This document shows positions 1 to 8,329 of a stretch of DNA of 64,000 nucleotides, piece by piece. The DNA comes from Microbulbifer variabilis (lineage in GTDB: Bacteria > Pseudomonadota > Gammaproteobacteria > Pseudomonadales > Cellvibrionaceae), in NCBI RefSeq assembly GCF_023716485.1, contig NZ_CP092418.1, forward strand, positions 4,749,001 through 4,813,000, written 5' to 3'. The position numbers were made by a program, and so were the translations under genes. The notes beneath the pieces are model-generated. The model was given only the letters and a program-made list of their open reading frames with translations. It was not told where the DNA came from and searched no databases. Every line of letters starts with the position of its first letter. Position 1 is the first letter of the stretch.

Positions 1-2
1 CC

Positions 3-1583
3 CATGCGAGTCGCGCCGCCGAACAAATCCTCGCGCAGGGCGGTAGTGCCGCGGATGCAGCTATCACCGCTCAGTTGGTGCTCGGGCTGGTGGAGCCCCA
101 GTCATCAGGTATTGGTGGTGGCGCCTTTATGCTGAGCTACGACGCCAAAGATAAACAGCTGCGCTATTACGATGGCCGGGAAACCGCTCCGGCAGAGGTG
201 GATGAAAACTACTTTATGCACGACGGTAGACCGCGTTCATTTATGCAGGCGGTTATTGGCGGCTACTCAGTGGGCGTCCCTGGCGTCATCCGCATGTTGG
301 AAATGGCGCACCAGCGCGATGGCAAACTGCCATGGGAAGTTTTATTCCAGCCAGCCATCCAGCTAGCCGAAAGCGGCTTTGAAGTCTCTCCACGTCTGCA
401 CAAATTGTTGAGCAGGCTACCCCATGTAGATGCAAGACCGGCGATCGCCAGTTATTTCTTTGACAGCAACGGCAGGCCCCTGCCGGTGGGCCACCGGCTG
501 AGGAATCCGGAATATGCCCGCACCCTGCGCATGATTGCCAGTGATGGTGCGAACGCTTTTTATAAAGGAGAGATCGCCGAGGCGGTCGTCAAGGCCGTTC
601 GCGGCGACATTGAAAACCCCGGTCTGCTCAGCCTTGAGGATATGGCCAATTATCGGGCCAAACTGCGCCAGCCTCTCTGTTCCGCTTTTCTCGAATACCA
701 GATCTGTGGTGCGGATGCCCCCTCATCCGGCGGCACCACCGTGGGCGGCATTTTGGGTATGCTGCAAGCTTTTCCCATCGCTGAAATGGAAGCCGGGGAC
801 GACCTGCTCACCCATTTGTTTATCGAAGCCTCAGAACTGGCCTTTGCCGATCGCAACACCTATTCGGCCGACTCAGATTTTATCAAAGTTCCCAGTAAGG
901 CTTTGGTATCCCCCACTTACTTGAGCGAACGTGCGACACTCATTGACCCTGACAGCGCCAGCATAGCCAAGCCCGGCAATCCGAACACTGGGGCGACCAA
1001 GCGCCTCACAGCCCAATCACCTGAGATGCCCAACACCAGCCATTTGGTCGTTGTGGATCGCTACGGCAATGGCGTCAGCATGACCAGCAGCATCGAAACG
1101 GGCTTTGGCTCTCGCCTGCTGGTAAAGGGTTTTCTGCTGAATAACCAGTTGACCGATTTTTCCTTTACCCCAAAAACAGCCGAAGGGCAGTTGGTGGCGA
1201 ATCGTATCCAGGCCGGCAAGCGACCTCGCTCTTCCATGTCGCCAACGGTGGTATTTAATAAAGATGGCAGCCTGCGCCTACTGGTGGGCTCACCCGGGGG
1301 GTCACGTATTATCGACTACACCGCCCGCACCATTCTCTACCACCTGGGGCTGAATATGCCCATTGCCGATGCCATTGCAGCCGGCAATATTGGCGCTATC
1401 GGGCGGCGTGTCGAACTTGAACCCGGTTTCTTTAGCCAGGACACCATAAATAAACTCAGGGCACGCGGGCACGAGGTCGTCGAGCGCGATCTCAACAGCG
1501 GCATTCATGCAATCGCGGTAAAAAACAATACACTCCACGGCGGTGCCGACCCCCGCCGGGAAGGTAGTGCGCTGGGGCACTGA
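3..1583 (+). CDS. ggt: gamma-glutamyltransferase (5'-truncated by the window)
   Basis: Periplasmic Ntn-hydrolase that transfers or hydrolyses the gamma-glutamyl group of glutathione and related compounds. The reading frame is open from base 3, so the gene starts upstream of the window and about 526 residues are visible. The segment PNTSHLVVVD aligns with the autoprocessing site of known enzymes (QTTHYSVVD in E. coli), so the Thr encoded at 1035-1037 should be both the cleavage site and the catalytic nucleophile of the small subunit. LLNNQLTDFSF, RPRSSMSPT and LVGSPGGSRI further on are family-typical, the last two forming the substrate-binding loop and oxyanion region. The C-terminus is complete. 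The signal peptide cannot be judged because the 5' end is missing. Confidence 0.95.
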   Translation, partial: HASRAAEQILAQGGSAADAAITAQLVLGLVEPQSSGIGGGAFMLSYDAKDKQLRYYDGRETAPAEVDENYFMHDGRPRSFMQAVIGGYSVGVPGVIRMLEMAHQRDGKLPWEVLFQPAIQLAESGFEVSPRLHKLLSRLPHVDARPAIASYFFDSNGRPLPVGHRLRNPEYARTLRMIASDGANAFYKGEIAEAVVKAVRGDIENPGLLSLEDMANYRAKLRQPLCSAFLEYQICGADAPSSGGTTVGGILGMLQAFPIAEMEAGDDLLTHLFIEASELAFADRNTYSADSDFIKVPSKALVSPTYLSERATLIDPDSASIAKPGNPNTGATKRLTAQSPEMPNTSHLVVVDRYGNGVSMTSSIETGFGSRLLVKGFLLNNQLTDFSFTPKTAEGQLVANRIQAGKRPRSSMSPTVVFNKDGSLRLLVGSPGGSRIIDYTARTILYHLGLNMPIADAIAAGNIGAIGRRVELEPGFFSQDTINKLRARGHEVVERDLNSGIHAIAVKNNTLHGGADPRREGSALGH

Positions 1584-1590
1584 TTTTCTG

Positions 1591-1615
1591 GAGGAGGCAT
1601 ATTGCATGCCTCCTC
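1591..1615 (+). terminator. perfect 10-bp hairpin after ggt
   Basis: GAGGAGGCAT (1591-1600) and ATGCCTCCTC (1606-1615) form a perfect stem with a 5-nt loop, 7 nt after the ggt stop. No U-tract follows on either strand, so this may be an mRNA-stabilising or Rho-associated hairpin rather than a true intrinsic terminator. The left arm is itself a Shine-Dalgarno-like GAGGAGG, but no start codon follows in a useful frame. Confidence 0.5.
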
Positions 1616-1739
1616 AAAACCCTCCCTCCTAGAAAGCTGCCATTCATAAACCAGCTTTCCGGATAGCGTGCCCCTTCTTTAGAGTGGTCCATACTTCCTC
1701 CTAACTAGCGTAAGCCAAAACGCAACTGGAGGGCCCCTC

Positions 1740-3377
1740 TTGGACCACCGCAAAGTAGATGCTACTGGCATCGAACTCCTGCACGACCCCAGCACCAATA
1801 AGGGCACTGCTTTTACAGAAGCGGAACGCAACAAGTTTGGCCTTAACGGCCTGATTCCCTACGCTCTGGAAACCATCGAAACCCAGGTAGAGCGGGTGAT
1901 GATGCAGCTGAGCCACAAACATTCGGATATCGATCGATTTGTCTACCTGACCGGTCTACTGGATACCAACGAGACGCTCTTTTACCGAGTGGTGATGTCC
2001 GATCCGGTGCGCTTCCTTCCGATCATTTACGACCCCACAATCGGTGAAGCCTGCACCAAGTTCAGCCATATCATGCGCAGGGTCAGGGGTGTCTATCTGT
2101 CTATTGCACAGAAGGGCAGTATCGCCGACTCCCTATCTCACTGGCCGGACCGGGACATTCGATTTATTTGTGTCACCAATGGCGGACGAATTCTGGGGCT
2201 CGGGGATATCGGCGCGAATGGCATGGGTATCCCCATTGGTAAACTGCAGCTTTACACCGCCGCCGGGGGCGTACCGCCAGAGCATTTACTGCCACTCTTT
2301 TTAGATGCCGGCACCGATAATGAACAAGTACTCACAGACCCTCTCTATGTAGGCCTGCGTCGTAAACGCCCGGATACTGAGACGCTTTACCGTTTTGTGG
2401 ATGAATTTGTGGACACTGTTCAGCAGCGCTATCCACACTGCTGTCTGCACTTTGAGGACTGGACCGGTAGTGACGCCGTCCACCTGCTGCAACGATATCG
2501 AGACAGGGCCTGCTGCTATAACGATGATATCCAAGGCACTGCGGGCATTGCCCTGGCCGGCATGATCAACGCCCTGAAAATCAAACAGGGCTCGTTAAAG
2601 GATGAAAAAATCTTCTTCGCCGGTGCCGGCTCTGCCGGCATAGGGCTTGCGGATTTATTTGTGAGTGAACTGGTCAATGAGGGGCTCAGTAGGGAAGAGG
2701 CCCAAGCCCGCATTATTATGTTCGATGAAAAGGGACTACTGGTAAAAAGTCGCGAAGACCTTTTCGACTTCCAGCGCCCCTACGCACACGACCAATCCCC
2801 AACTTCACAATTATTGGAGGCCATAAAAACTCACAAGCCAACCACCTTGATTGGCGTCAGTACTGTTGGCCAATTATTTACCCAGGAAGTCGTGGAAACT
2901 ATGGCCGCACACAACCCGCGACCCATTATTTTTGCTTTGTCCAACCCAACCGAACATGCCGAATGCAGTGCGGAGCAGGCCTACAGTTGGAGCCAGGGCC
3001 GAGCCATCTATGCCGCCGGCGTACAATTCCCCAAGGTCACACTGCATGGAAAAACCTATTTGCCAGGCCAAGCGAATAATTTATATATCTTCCCCGCGGT
3101 AGCAATGGCAATTAATGCAACAAGTGCTAAACGTGTGCCCGACTCACTATTTATTGAGGCCGCCCGTGGAGTTGCTGAGCAAGTCGGTCAAGATCTGCTG
3201 CAGCAGGGCTGTCTGTTTCCGCCACAATCAAAAATTTTAGAAATATCCCAAAATACAGCCGCAAAAGTCAGCAAGAAAATCTTTGAACTTGGGCTCAGCA
3301 CACTGGAGCCGCCAAAAGATTTTTTAGAATTTATAGAAAAACATACTTATAAAGCTGAATATCTTTCTTATATTTGA
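1740..3377 (+). CDS. maeA: NAD-dependent malic enzyme (oxaloacetate-decarboxylating)
   Basis: Converts malate to pyruvate and CO2 with reduction of NAD. The 545 residues follow E. coli MaeA (565) throughout: NKGTAFTEAER and LNGLIPYALETIETQ at the N-terminus, DTNETLFYRVV, YDPTIGEAC with the catalytic Tyr region, GLGDIGANGMGIPIGK, FEDWTGSDA, CYNDDIQGTAGIALAG with the metal-binding Asp residues, and a Rossmann loop FAGAGSAGIG. The start is TTG at 1740, supported by GGAGGG at 1728-1733 with 6-nt spacing and by correct N-terminal length. An 8-bp inverted repeat (gtggtcca 1684-1691, tggaccac 1741-1748) could pair across the ribosome-binding site. It converges with the gene ending at 3400. Confidence 0.95.
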   Translation: MDHRKVDATGIELLHDPSTNKGTAFTEAERNKFGLNGLIPYALETIETQVERVMMQLSHKHSDIDRFVYLTGLLDTNETLFYRVVMSDPVRFLPIIYDPTIGEACTKFSHIMRRVRGVYLSIAQKGSIADSLSHWPDRDIRFICVTNGGRILGLGDIGANGMGIPIGKLQLYTAAGGVPPEHLLPLFLDAGTDNEQVLTDPLYVGLRRKRPDTETLYRFVDEFVDTVQQRYPHCCLHFEDWTGSDAVHLLQRYRDRACCYNDDIQGTAGIALAGMINALKIKQGSLKDEKIFFAGAGSAGIGLADLFVSELVNEGLSREEAQARIIMFDEKGLLVKSREDLFDFQRPYAHDQSPTSQLLEAIKTHKPTTLIGVSTVGQLFTQEVVETMAAHNPRPIIFALSNPTEHAECSAEQAYSWSQGRAIYAAGVQFPKVTLHGKTYLPGQANNLYIFPAVAMAINATSAKRVPDSLFIEAARGVAEQVGQDLLQQGCLFPPQSKILEISQNTAAKVSKKIFELGLSTLEPPKDFLEFIEKHTYKAEYLSYI

Positions 3378-3399
3378 ATTTAACCCAATGCAACAAAGG

Positions 3400-5079
3400 T
3401 CAGAAGGTGTCTAGTTGTATTGATCTTGGTTCATTGTCTGAATTTCTTAAAGATTTCCGGTCAAACACCAGGCGTCCCTTATAAAAAGTCTTTATCACTT
3501 TGGCTTCATCAACCTGACTTTTAGAAACATTAAACATATTTCTATCTAAAACAATAAAATCAGCCCACTTACCCTTTTCGATACTGCCCGTTTCCTTTTC
3601 CAAGCCTCCAGAATAGGCAGCATTAATTGTAAAAGCCTCAACCAGGTCATCAATAGAAATTCCTAGATTTAATCCCCGATAAATAACCGCCATTGGATCC
3701 ACCATGCCACGAATCTGAGAGGGGTCAGAAGATAATAAAGAGACACTCATGGGAATATATTTTTCTCCACCCTCTAAAACTCCACCCCCAGTTGAACCTT
3801 CTCGGCCGCTATACAAGAGGAAAATATTTTTTGGCTGTACAAATACGGCACTATGCATCTGGGAAAGCTGATCCAGAGTGGACTCTTTATCTAAAGAAGC
3901 ATTAACAATTGCATTGCGCATTTTGGTGTCACCCCCCTCCAACTTTTCCAGTATATTTAAAGCTTTATCAGTTTCCTCTTCTCCAGAGACTAAAATCTGC
4001 ATGGGAAATTGGTGAGCATTAGCCCTTTGCGCCAAGCTAAAAACCTCTTTAATCGAACCAGAAGTTCTTGAGATTGGTTCTGTAGTGATCCACACCCTTA
4101 AATTTTCTGGCAACCATCCAATATAACTTATCGAAGTCAGCCTAAAGTCATCGATTGTTATTTGACTAACCTTTTGCTGCAGCGAACTAAAATCTCTGTC
4201 GGCAAAATCTGTACTAACCGCCATTGAGGCCAGCACGCGAAAACCCATGGGTTCAATTTCGGATATTTGATCAAAATAACGCTTTTGACCTTCCTCATCT
4301 TTTAATACAACAACGGAATCATAGAGACTTGTCACACCATTACTAACCGCTAAATCTTGCATACTGAGCAAGTCTTTTCGGTAATCTCCGTTTATGTCCT
4401 GCGGGATCAATTTCTCTATTAGTGCGACAGCGCCAGGACCCCGCAACCAACCAGTAGCAATGCCGTGTTCGTTTTTTTCTATGAATCCATTAGGAGGATT
4501 CACACTATCGTTATTAATTCCTGCGGCAGCCAGACCTTCTGAATTTGTCCAGATATTGTTTCGGTCTGAAGAAAATAAAATAATCGGGATCAGGTCATTA
4601 ATTTGATCGAGAATCCCTTTGTGCGGAGGCTCAACAGAAAATGCCTGCAAATTCCAACCATCACCCACAATCACTTGCTGTTGCGGATTCTCTCGAATAT
4701 AACGCGCTACCGCAAAACGGTAATCTTCAATGGAGCCTCCAGAAAATAAGTTGATTCTGGATGCCGCCCCCCGAATTTTTGCCCTTTGGAAAAAGCCAGG
4801 TAAAACCAGCTTACCATTCAGATCTACAATTTCAGTATCCCCGCCAATATAAGCCTCAACACCTGCCTCAGTGCCGACAAAGACAATTCGCCCATCCCTG
4901 ATTGCCACCGCCGCAGCAATAGATCGGGCTTTATCCGCGGTATAAATAATGGCGTTGCGGATAATTAACTGAGCGGGCTTGCTTGGGGTGGGATTGGCGG
5001 TGGGAATGGAGCCTACGCTCTTTTCTAGAGGATCACAGGAGAGGAGCAAAAGAACCGATAGCAAACTGAATAAACGCAT
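3400..5079 (-). CDS. amidohydrolase-family lipoprotein, probable pseudoenzyme
   Basis: A 559-residue protein. MRLFSLLSVLLLLSC is a lipoprotein signal peptide with lipobox LLSC (Cys15). The body has the YtcJ-like Amidohydro_3 architecture: the N-terminal beta-sandwich (IIRNAIIYTADKARS, VAIRDGRIVFVG, IVDLNGKLVLPG), a TIM-barrel region, and the C-terminal signature (FTINAAYSGGLEKETGSIEKGKWADFIVLD). The metal ligands are gone: the HxH expected after LPG is FFQRAKIRG, the AHAIGD-type His is QILVSGEE, and the IEHA-type His is AIVNASL. Only the Asp in SSDPS resembles a ligand. A non-catalytic binding or structural role is therefore likely. ATG at 5079 is preferred over GTG at 5091 because it begins the signal peptide cleanly. 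The gene is visibly AT-richer than its neighbours, which may point to acquisition. Confidence 0.8.
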   Translation of the reverse strand: MRLFSLLSVLLLLSCDPLEKSVGSIPTANPTPSKPAQLIIRNAIIYTADKARSIAAAVAIRDGRIVFVGTEAGVEAYIGGDTEIVDLNGKLVLPGFFQRAKIRGAASRINLFSGGSIEDYRFAVARYIRENPQQQVIVGDGWNLQAFSVEPPHKGILDQINDLIPIILFSSDRNNIWTNSEGLAAAGINNDSVNPPNGFIEKNEHGIATGWLRGPGAVALIEKLIPQDINGDYRKDLLSMQDLAVSNGVTSLYDSVVVLKDEEGQKRYFDQISEIEPMGFRVLASMAVSTDFADRDFSSLQQKVSQITIDDFRLTSISYIGWLPENLRVWITTEPISRTSGSIKEVFSLAQRANAHQFPMQILVSGEEETDKALNILEKLEGGDTKMRNAIVNASLDKESTLDQLSQMHSAVFVQPKNIFLLYSGREGSTGGGVLEGGEKYIPMSVSLLSSDPSQIRGMVDPMAVIYRGLNLGISIDDLVEAFTINAAYSGGLEKETGSIEKGKWADFIVLDRNMFNVSKSQVDEAKVIKTFYKGRLVFDRKSLRNSDNEPRSIQLDTF

Positions 5080-5160
5080 ATAGCTTCCCACGGATTTGCC
5101 CTATCCCCTCAATTTTCCACTGTGAAAAAATTCAGCGAGACTAGTAATTCAACGATTCTC

Positions 5161-5700
5161 TCAAGGCCACAGCCAGTGATAGCCGAAAGAGCCTCTCGTA
5201 CAGGGGCCTAGCCCGCACTCCAATAGGGTGCTGGCCAGGTTCGCCATGGCAATGGTGAGAAACAGCACCGCGATAAATTTCTCGGGAAAGGTGAATCGAC
5301 GCGGTGACAGGTTGCGCCGCAAGAAGCCCAACATCATTGCGACCCCGCAATAAGTAAGCAGCCCAAAAAAAGCCACGGCCGCCCAGGTATAGAGATGCAA
5401 GCCGAGAAAGGGCTCTCCAAATCCGGGGTTATTGGGCAGAATATGCAACAACACTTGGCGCCCGGCAGCAGCCAGCCCGGCAATACTCGAGAGGATAACA
5501 ATTCCGTAGTGAGCGGGACGTACACCAAATCGCAGGTTCATCAGCAAGCCCAAGCCAGCCATGGTAAAGGCTACACGCTGAAGCAGGCATATGGGGCAGG
5601 GCAGTTGGTGCTCGTAAAGCTCGATGATAAAAGCCGCCCAGAGAACCGCAGAGAGGCCGAGAAGAGCCAGGGCATCGAGCCTTCGGACCATATACACCAT
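5161..5700 (-). CDS. disulfide bond formation protein DsbB-family variant
   Basis: Inner-membrane quinone-linked thiol oxidase that would reoxidise DsbA. In 179 residues it has a hydrophobic TM1, then CPICLLQR (Cys35, Cys38), which is the first redox pair of DsbB, and further hydrophobic segments at about 42-60, 68-92, 108-128 and 142-160. The second Cys pair is not in the TM3-TM4 periplasmic loop, which has no Cys here. Instead it is ECGLGPC (Cys162, Cys167) near the C-terminus, after an apparent fifth membrane segment. Family membership is clear; whether it does the DsbB reaction with DsbA is inferred. It lies downstream of the small membrane gene 5714-5872 on the same strand. Confidence 0.85.
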   Translation of the reverse strand: MVYMVRRLDALALLGLSAVLWAAFIIELYEHQLPCPICLLQRVAFTMAGLGLLMNLRFGVRPAHYGIVILSSIAGLAAAGRQVLLHILPNNPGFGEPFLGLHLYTWAAVAFFGLLTYCGVAMMLGFLRRNLSPRRFTFPEKFIAVLFLTIAMANLASTLLECGLGPCTRGSFGYHWLWP

Positions 5701-5713
5701 AGCGGCACCCCGG

Positions 5714-5872
5714 CTAGAAGGAGAGGTCCAGCGTTGTGTTCGAGTGATAAATCAACCAGATGATGTAAATCACCATAGTCAACAACCACCACAGGGTGGC
5801 CGCGCGCTGGCGGCGCTTCCATATATACCAGGCTGCAATCAGAACGGTGAGAAAAGGCAGTACCAATACCAC
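5714..5872 (-). CDS. small Trp-rich two-TM membrane protein (52 aa)
   Basis: A short reading frame between mutM and dsbB. GTG at 5872 is preceded by GGAG with 7-nt spacing, a good ribosome-binding site. The translation begins MVLVLPFLTVLIAAWYIWKR and ends NTTLDLSF. Two hydrophobic stretches (about residues 2-18 and 27-43) flank a basic hinge KRRQR, giving a helical hairpin with six Trp residues. The frame stops 13 nt before dsbB, on the same strand. I recognise no family. The longer overlapping frame at 5571-5894 has no membrane-like or domain-like character and overlaps dsbB, so this one is preferred. No function is assigned. Confidence 0.6.
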   Translation of the reverse strand: MVLVLPFLTVLIAAWYIWKRRQRAATLWWLLTMVIYIIWLIYHSNTTLDLSF

Positions 5873-5945
5873 GGGCCATCTCCACAGACAGCAATACTCT
5901 GATATTAGTAGTAAATTCCCGCCAATGCCCTAGCGCAAAGTAAGC

Positions 5946-6761
5946 TCAACGCTGGCAACGAGTGCAAAAGAAGGTACTGCGCTGGCCCAGAACCATATCC
6001 CGCACCGGGCTCCCACAACTGGGGCAAGGTGCTCCCGCGCGGCCGTAGACATTGAGTTCCTGGGCGAAATATCCCGGCTTGCCATCACCACCGATAAAGT
6101 CCCGCAGGGTAGTGCCACCTTGGGCAATGGCACGACTCAATACCTTTTTGATCGCCTCTGCAAGGCGCAGATAGCGGGCTTTTGAAATAGAGCCCGCTTC
6201 ACGATCCGGGCGGATACCTGCCAGGAATAGCGATTCACTGGCATAAATATTCCCCACCCCCACCACGATACGCCCATCCATTATGAACGTTTTCACCGAC
6301 TGTTTACGCTTGCGGGAAGCGGCGAACAGGTAGTCACCACTAAAACTCTCCGACAGCGGCTCCGGCCCTAAATGACTGAGGAGATCGTGGACCAGGGGGT
6401 CTGCTGCGGTCCACAGAAGAGCGCCAAACCGGCGTGGATCCCTGTAGCGCAGGGTCAGGCCACTATCGAGTCGCCAGTCGATATGGTCGTGCTTCTCAGG
6501 GGACTCTTCCTGCTCGACCAGGCGCAGGCTTCCAGACATCCCCAAATGCCAGATGGCACACCCCTTATCTGTATGCACCAGTAAGTATTTGGCGCGACGC
6601 TCCAGCTTCAGAATACGGGCATTTTTAATGTGCTTGGCGAAGTCCGGGTCTACAGGCCAGCGCAGTCGCGCCTGTCGCACCACAACCGATCGCACCCACT
6701 GTCCCTCTAGATAGGGAGCAAGGCCACGGCAGGTGGTTTCTACTTCTGGGAGTTCAGGCAT
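5946..6761 (-). CDS. mutM: formamidopyrimidine-DNA glycosylase MutM/Fpg
   Basis: Base-excision repair enzyme removing 8-oxoguanine and formamidopyrimidines, with AP-lyase activity. The 271-residue protein begins [14 protein letters not shown], giving the catalytic Pro2 and Glu3. Other family features are the lysine loop [20 protein letters not shown], the H2TH helix ([17 protein letters not shown]) and a C-terminal zinc finger CPSCGSPV...FFCTRCQR with four Cys. Full length for the family. It follows rpmB-rpmG on the same strand but after a terminator hairpin, so it probably has its own promoter or lives on read-through. Confidence 0.97.
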   Translation of the reverse strand: MPELPEVETTCRGLAPYLEGQWVRSVVVRQARLRWPVDPDFAKHIKNARILKLERRAKYLLVHTDKGCAIWHLGMSGSLRLVEQEESPEKHDHIDWRLDSGLTLRYRDPRRFGALLWTAADPLVHDLLSHLGPEPLSESFSGDYLFAASRKRKQSVKTFIMDGRIVVGVGNIYASESLFLAGIRPDREAGSISKARYLRLAEAIKKVLSRAIAQGGTTLRDFIGGDGKPGYFAQELNVYGRAGAPCPSCGSPVRDMVLGQRSTFFCTRCQR

Positions 6762-6799
6762 TTCTCATCTCACGATGGCTGTAGCCGAGGAGCGGACAC

Positions 6800-6824
6800 A
6801 AAAAAGCCCGGCAAGAACCGGGCT
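6800..6824 (-). terminator. intrinsic terminator after rpmG
   Basis: On the minus strand AGCCCGG, a 6-nt loop and CCGGGCT are followed by TTTTTT. The arms are at 6805-6811 and 6818-6824 in plus coordinates with the run of A at 6800-6805. This ends the rpmB-rpmG transcript before mutM. Confidence 0.85.
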
Positions 6825-6848
6825 CTTCTGCGAGTACTCGAAAGGCAA

Positions 6849-7004
6849 TTACTTGATTTTGCCTTCTTTGTACATAACGTGCTTGCGAACAACGGGATCG
6901 TACTTTTTGATCTCCATTTTCTCAGGCATGTTGCGCTTGTTCTTGGTAGTGGTGTAGAAGTGGCCAGTACCGGCGCTGGAATTCAGACGAATCTTCTCAC
7001 GCAT
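6849..7004 (-). CDS. rpmG: 50S ribosomal protein L33
   Basis: A 51-residue ribosomal protein of the large subunit, translating as [20 protein letters not shown] and ending [10 protein letters not shown]. It is the C-minus form without zinc-binding Cys pairs, as is usual in gammaproteobacteria. It lies 36 nt downstream of rpmB and shares its promoter. Too short for the usual ORF length cut-offs, but unmistakable. Confidence 0.97.
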   Translation of the reverse strand: MREKIRLNSSAGTGHFYTTTKNKRNMPEKMEIKKYDPVVRKHVMYKEGKIK

Positions 7005-7040
7005 TGCTCAATCTCCAATCAGTTAGCTGAATACAGCTAA

Positions 7041-7277
7041 TTATACTTTTTCGCCGCGGGCGCGCAGCTCAGTCAGGACAGCGTCGATACCTTTCTTATC
7101 GATAACGCGCATGCCTTTTGCGGAAACACGCAGTTTCACAAAACGCTTCTCGGACTCAACCCAGAAACGGTGGCTGTGCAGGTTCGGCACGAAGCGACGC
7201 TTGGTGCGGTTCTTAGCGTGGGATACATTGTTTCCGGTTACCGGACGCTTACCGGTTACCTGACATACCTTGGACAT
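7041..7277 (-). CDS. rpmB: 50S ribosomal protein L28
   Basis: Large-subunit ribosomal protein of 78 residues. [20 protein letters not shown] and [18 protein letters not shown] are diagnostic. AGAGG lies 7-8 nt upstream of the ATG. First gene of the rpmB-rpmG operon; divergence from coaBC and proximity to radC match the Pseudomonas arrangement. Confidence 0.97.
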   Translation of the reverse strand: MSKVCQVTGKRPVTGNNVSHAKNRTKRRFVPNLHSHRFWVESEKRFVKLRVSAKGMRVIDKKGIDAVLTELRARGEKV

Positions 7278-7427
7278 CTGTTGGCCTCTTCAAAACGCTT
7301 GTGCCCGCATGGCGCCAATCCTGAAGAGGAAAAGGGTGTGCGGGAACATAAAAATCGGGATTCTAATCCGGTTCCTGGATGGCGGCGGAACCTGTGCAGA
7401 ATCTGGCCCGGCCGCAAAGAGCGGCGT

Positions 7428-7456
7428 TTTATACCAAAAGAGCCCGTAGGGAGCAA
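7428..7456 (-). promoter_or_regulatory. sigma-70 promoter of rpmB-rpmG
   Basis: On the minus strand TTGCTC (7451-7456) and TATAAA (7428-7433) are separated by exactly 17 nt. A leader of about 140 nt would precede the rpmB ATG. A GC-rich inverted repeat (CGCCGCTC..GCGGC) follows the -10 in the leader. Confidence 0.6.
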
Positions 7457-7504
7457 GTTTTGTACAGTACTTCTGCGCCAATCGCAGCTTCTCAATTGCA
7501 GTGC

Positions 7505-8179
7505 CTACAGCAGCCCTTGCTCCGCAAAGGATAGGGCCTGGCCCTCGCCCACTATCAGGTGATCCAGCACCTTGATATCCACAAGCTCCAGGGCCTGTAC
7601 CAAACGCTCGGTAATCCAGATGTCCGCCTGGCTAGGCTCGCAAATGCCCGATGGGTGATTATGCGCCAGAATCACTGCCGCCGCACCCCGCTGTAAAGCA
7701 GCCTGCACCACCTCACGAGGATAAACACTGGCGGCATTCAGAGTGCCCTCGAACAATTCCTCAAAACTGATAACATGGTGCTGGGTATCCAGGAAAAGGC
7801 AGCAAAAGACCTCGCGGCGGCGATGGCGCAACTGCATAGCCAGGTAGTCTCGCACTGCCGCCGGACTGCACAAAGCACTGCCCTTCCGCACCGTTTCTGC
7901 CAAGTGTCGTCGCGCTATCTCCAGCGCCGCTTGCAGCTGTACAAACTTGGCATCCCCCAATCCGCGGGCGCGACAAAACTGCTCCCTACCTGCCTCCAAC
8001 AGGGCACGCAAGCCGCCAAACTCACTGAGTAGACCCCGCGCCAAATCCACTGCGGAAACGCCCGGCAGCCCCACCCGCAAAAATATCGCCAACAACTCTG
8101 CATCCGACAGCGCCGCGGCACCCTGCGCCAATAGCTTCTCCCTGGGCCTCTCCGCCGCCGGCCAATCCTTGATCTTCAT
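7505..8179 (-). CDS. radC: RadC/YeeS-family JAB domain protein
   Basis: A 224-residue protein of the conserved RadC family. [17 protein letters not shown] is the family N-terminus, followed by a helix-hairpin-helix region ([16 protein letters not shown]) and a JAMM/MPN+ metalloprotease-like domain with HNHPSG and a downstream Asp (PSQADIWIT). Its biochemical function is unsettled; the old link to recombinational repair is doubtful. ATG at 8179 is chosen over an upstream start at 8230 because it matches the family N-terminus. It is divergent from coaBC. Confidence 0.93.
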   Translation of the reverse strand: MKIKDWPAAERPREKLLAQGAAALSDAELLAIFLRVGLPGVSAVDLARGLLSEFGGLRALLEAGREQFCRARGLGDAKFVQLQAALEIARRHLAETVRKGSALCSPAAVRDYLAMQLRHRRREVFCCLFLDTQHHVISFEELFEGTLNAASVYPREVVQAALQRGAAAVILAHNHPSGICEPSQADIWITERLVQALELVDIKVLDHLIVGEGQALSFAEQGLL

Positions 8180-8329
8180 AATCGTTTCTCGCCTTCCCTG
8201 ACTGTCTTTTTTTGTGAACTCTCTCCCCAACTCACCACAAGCACGATTTTCGCGTCTATTCTGCGCCTTATAAGTCCAGACGCAGAAATGCTAATCTAAC
8301 CCGCTCGCATATATTCGGAAACTGTATCT

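Noticed and set aside
5571..5894. 107-codon minus-strand frame across dsbB and the small membrane gene
   Set aside because: It overlaps dsbB out of frame and lacks helices or motifs; the 52-residue frame explains the region better.
6829..6840. CGAGTACTCG palindrome near rpmG, similar to an SlmA binding site
   Set aside because: Only the central eight bases match the GTGAGTACTCAC consensus and there is one copy.
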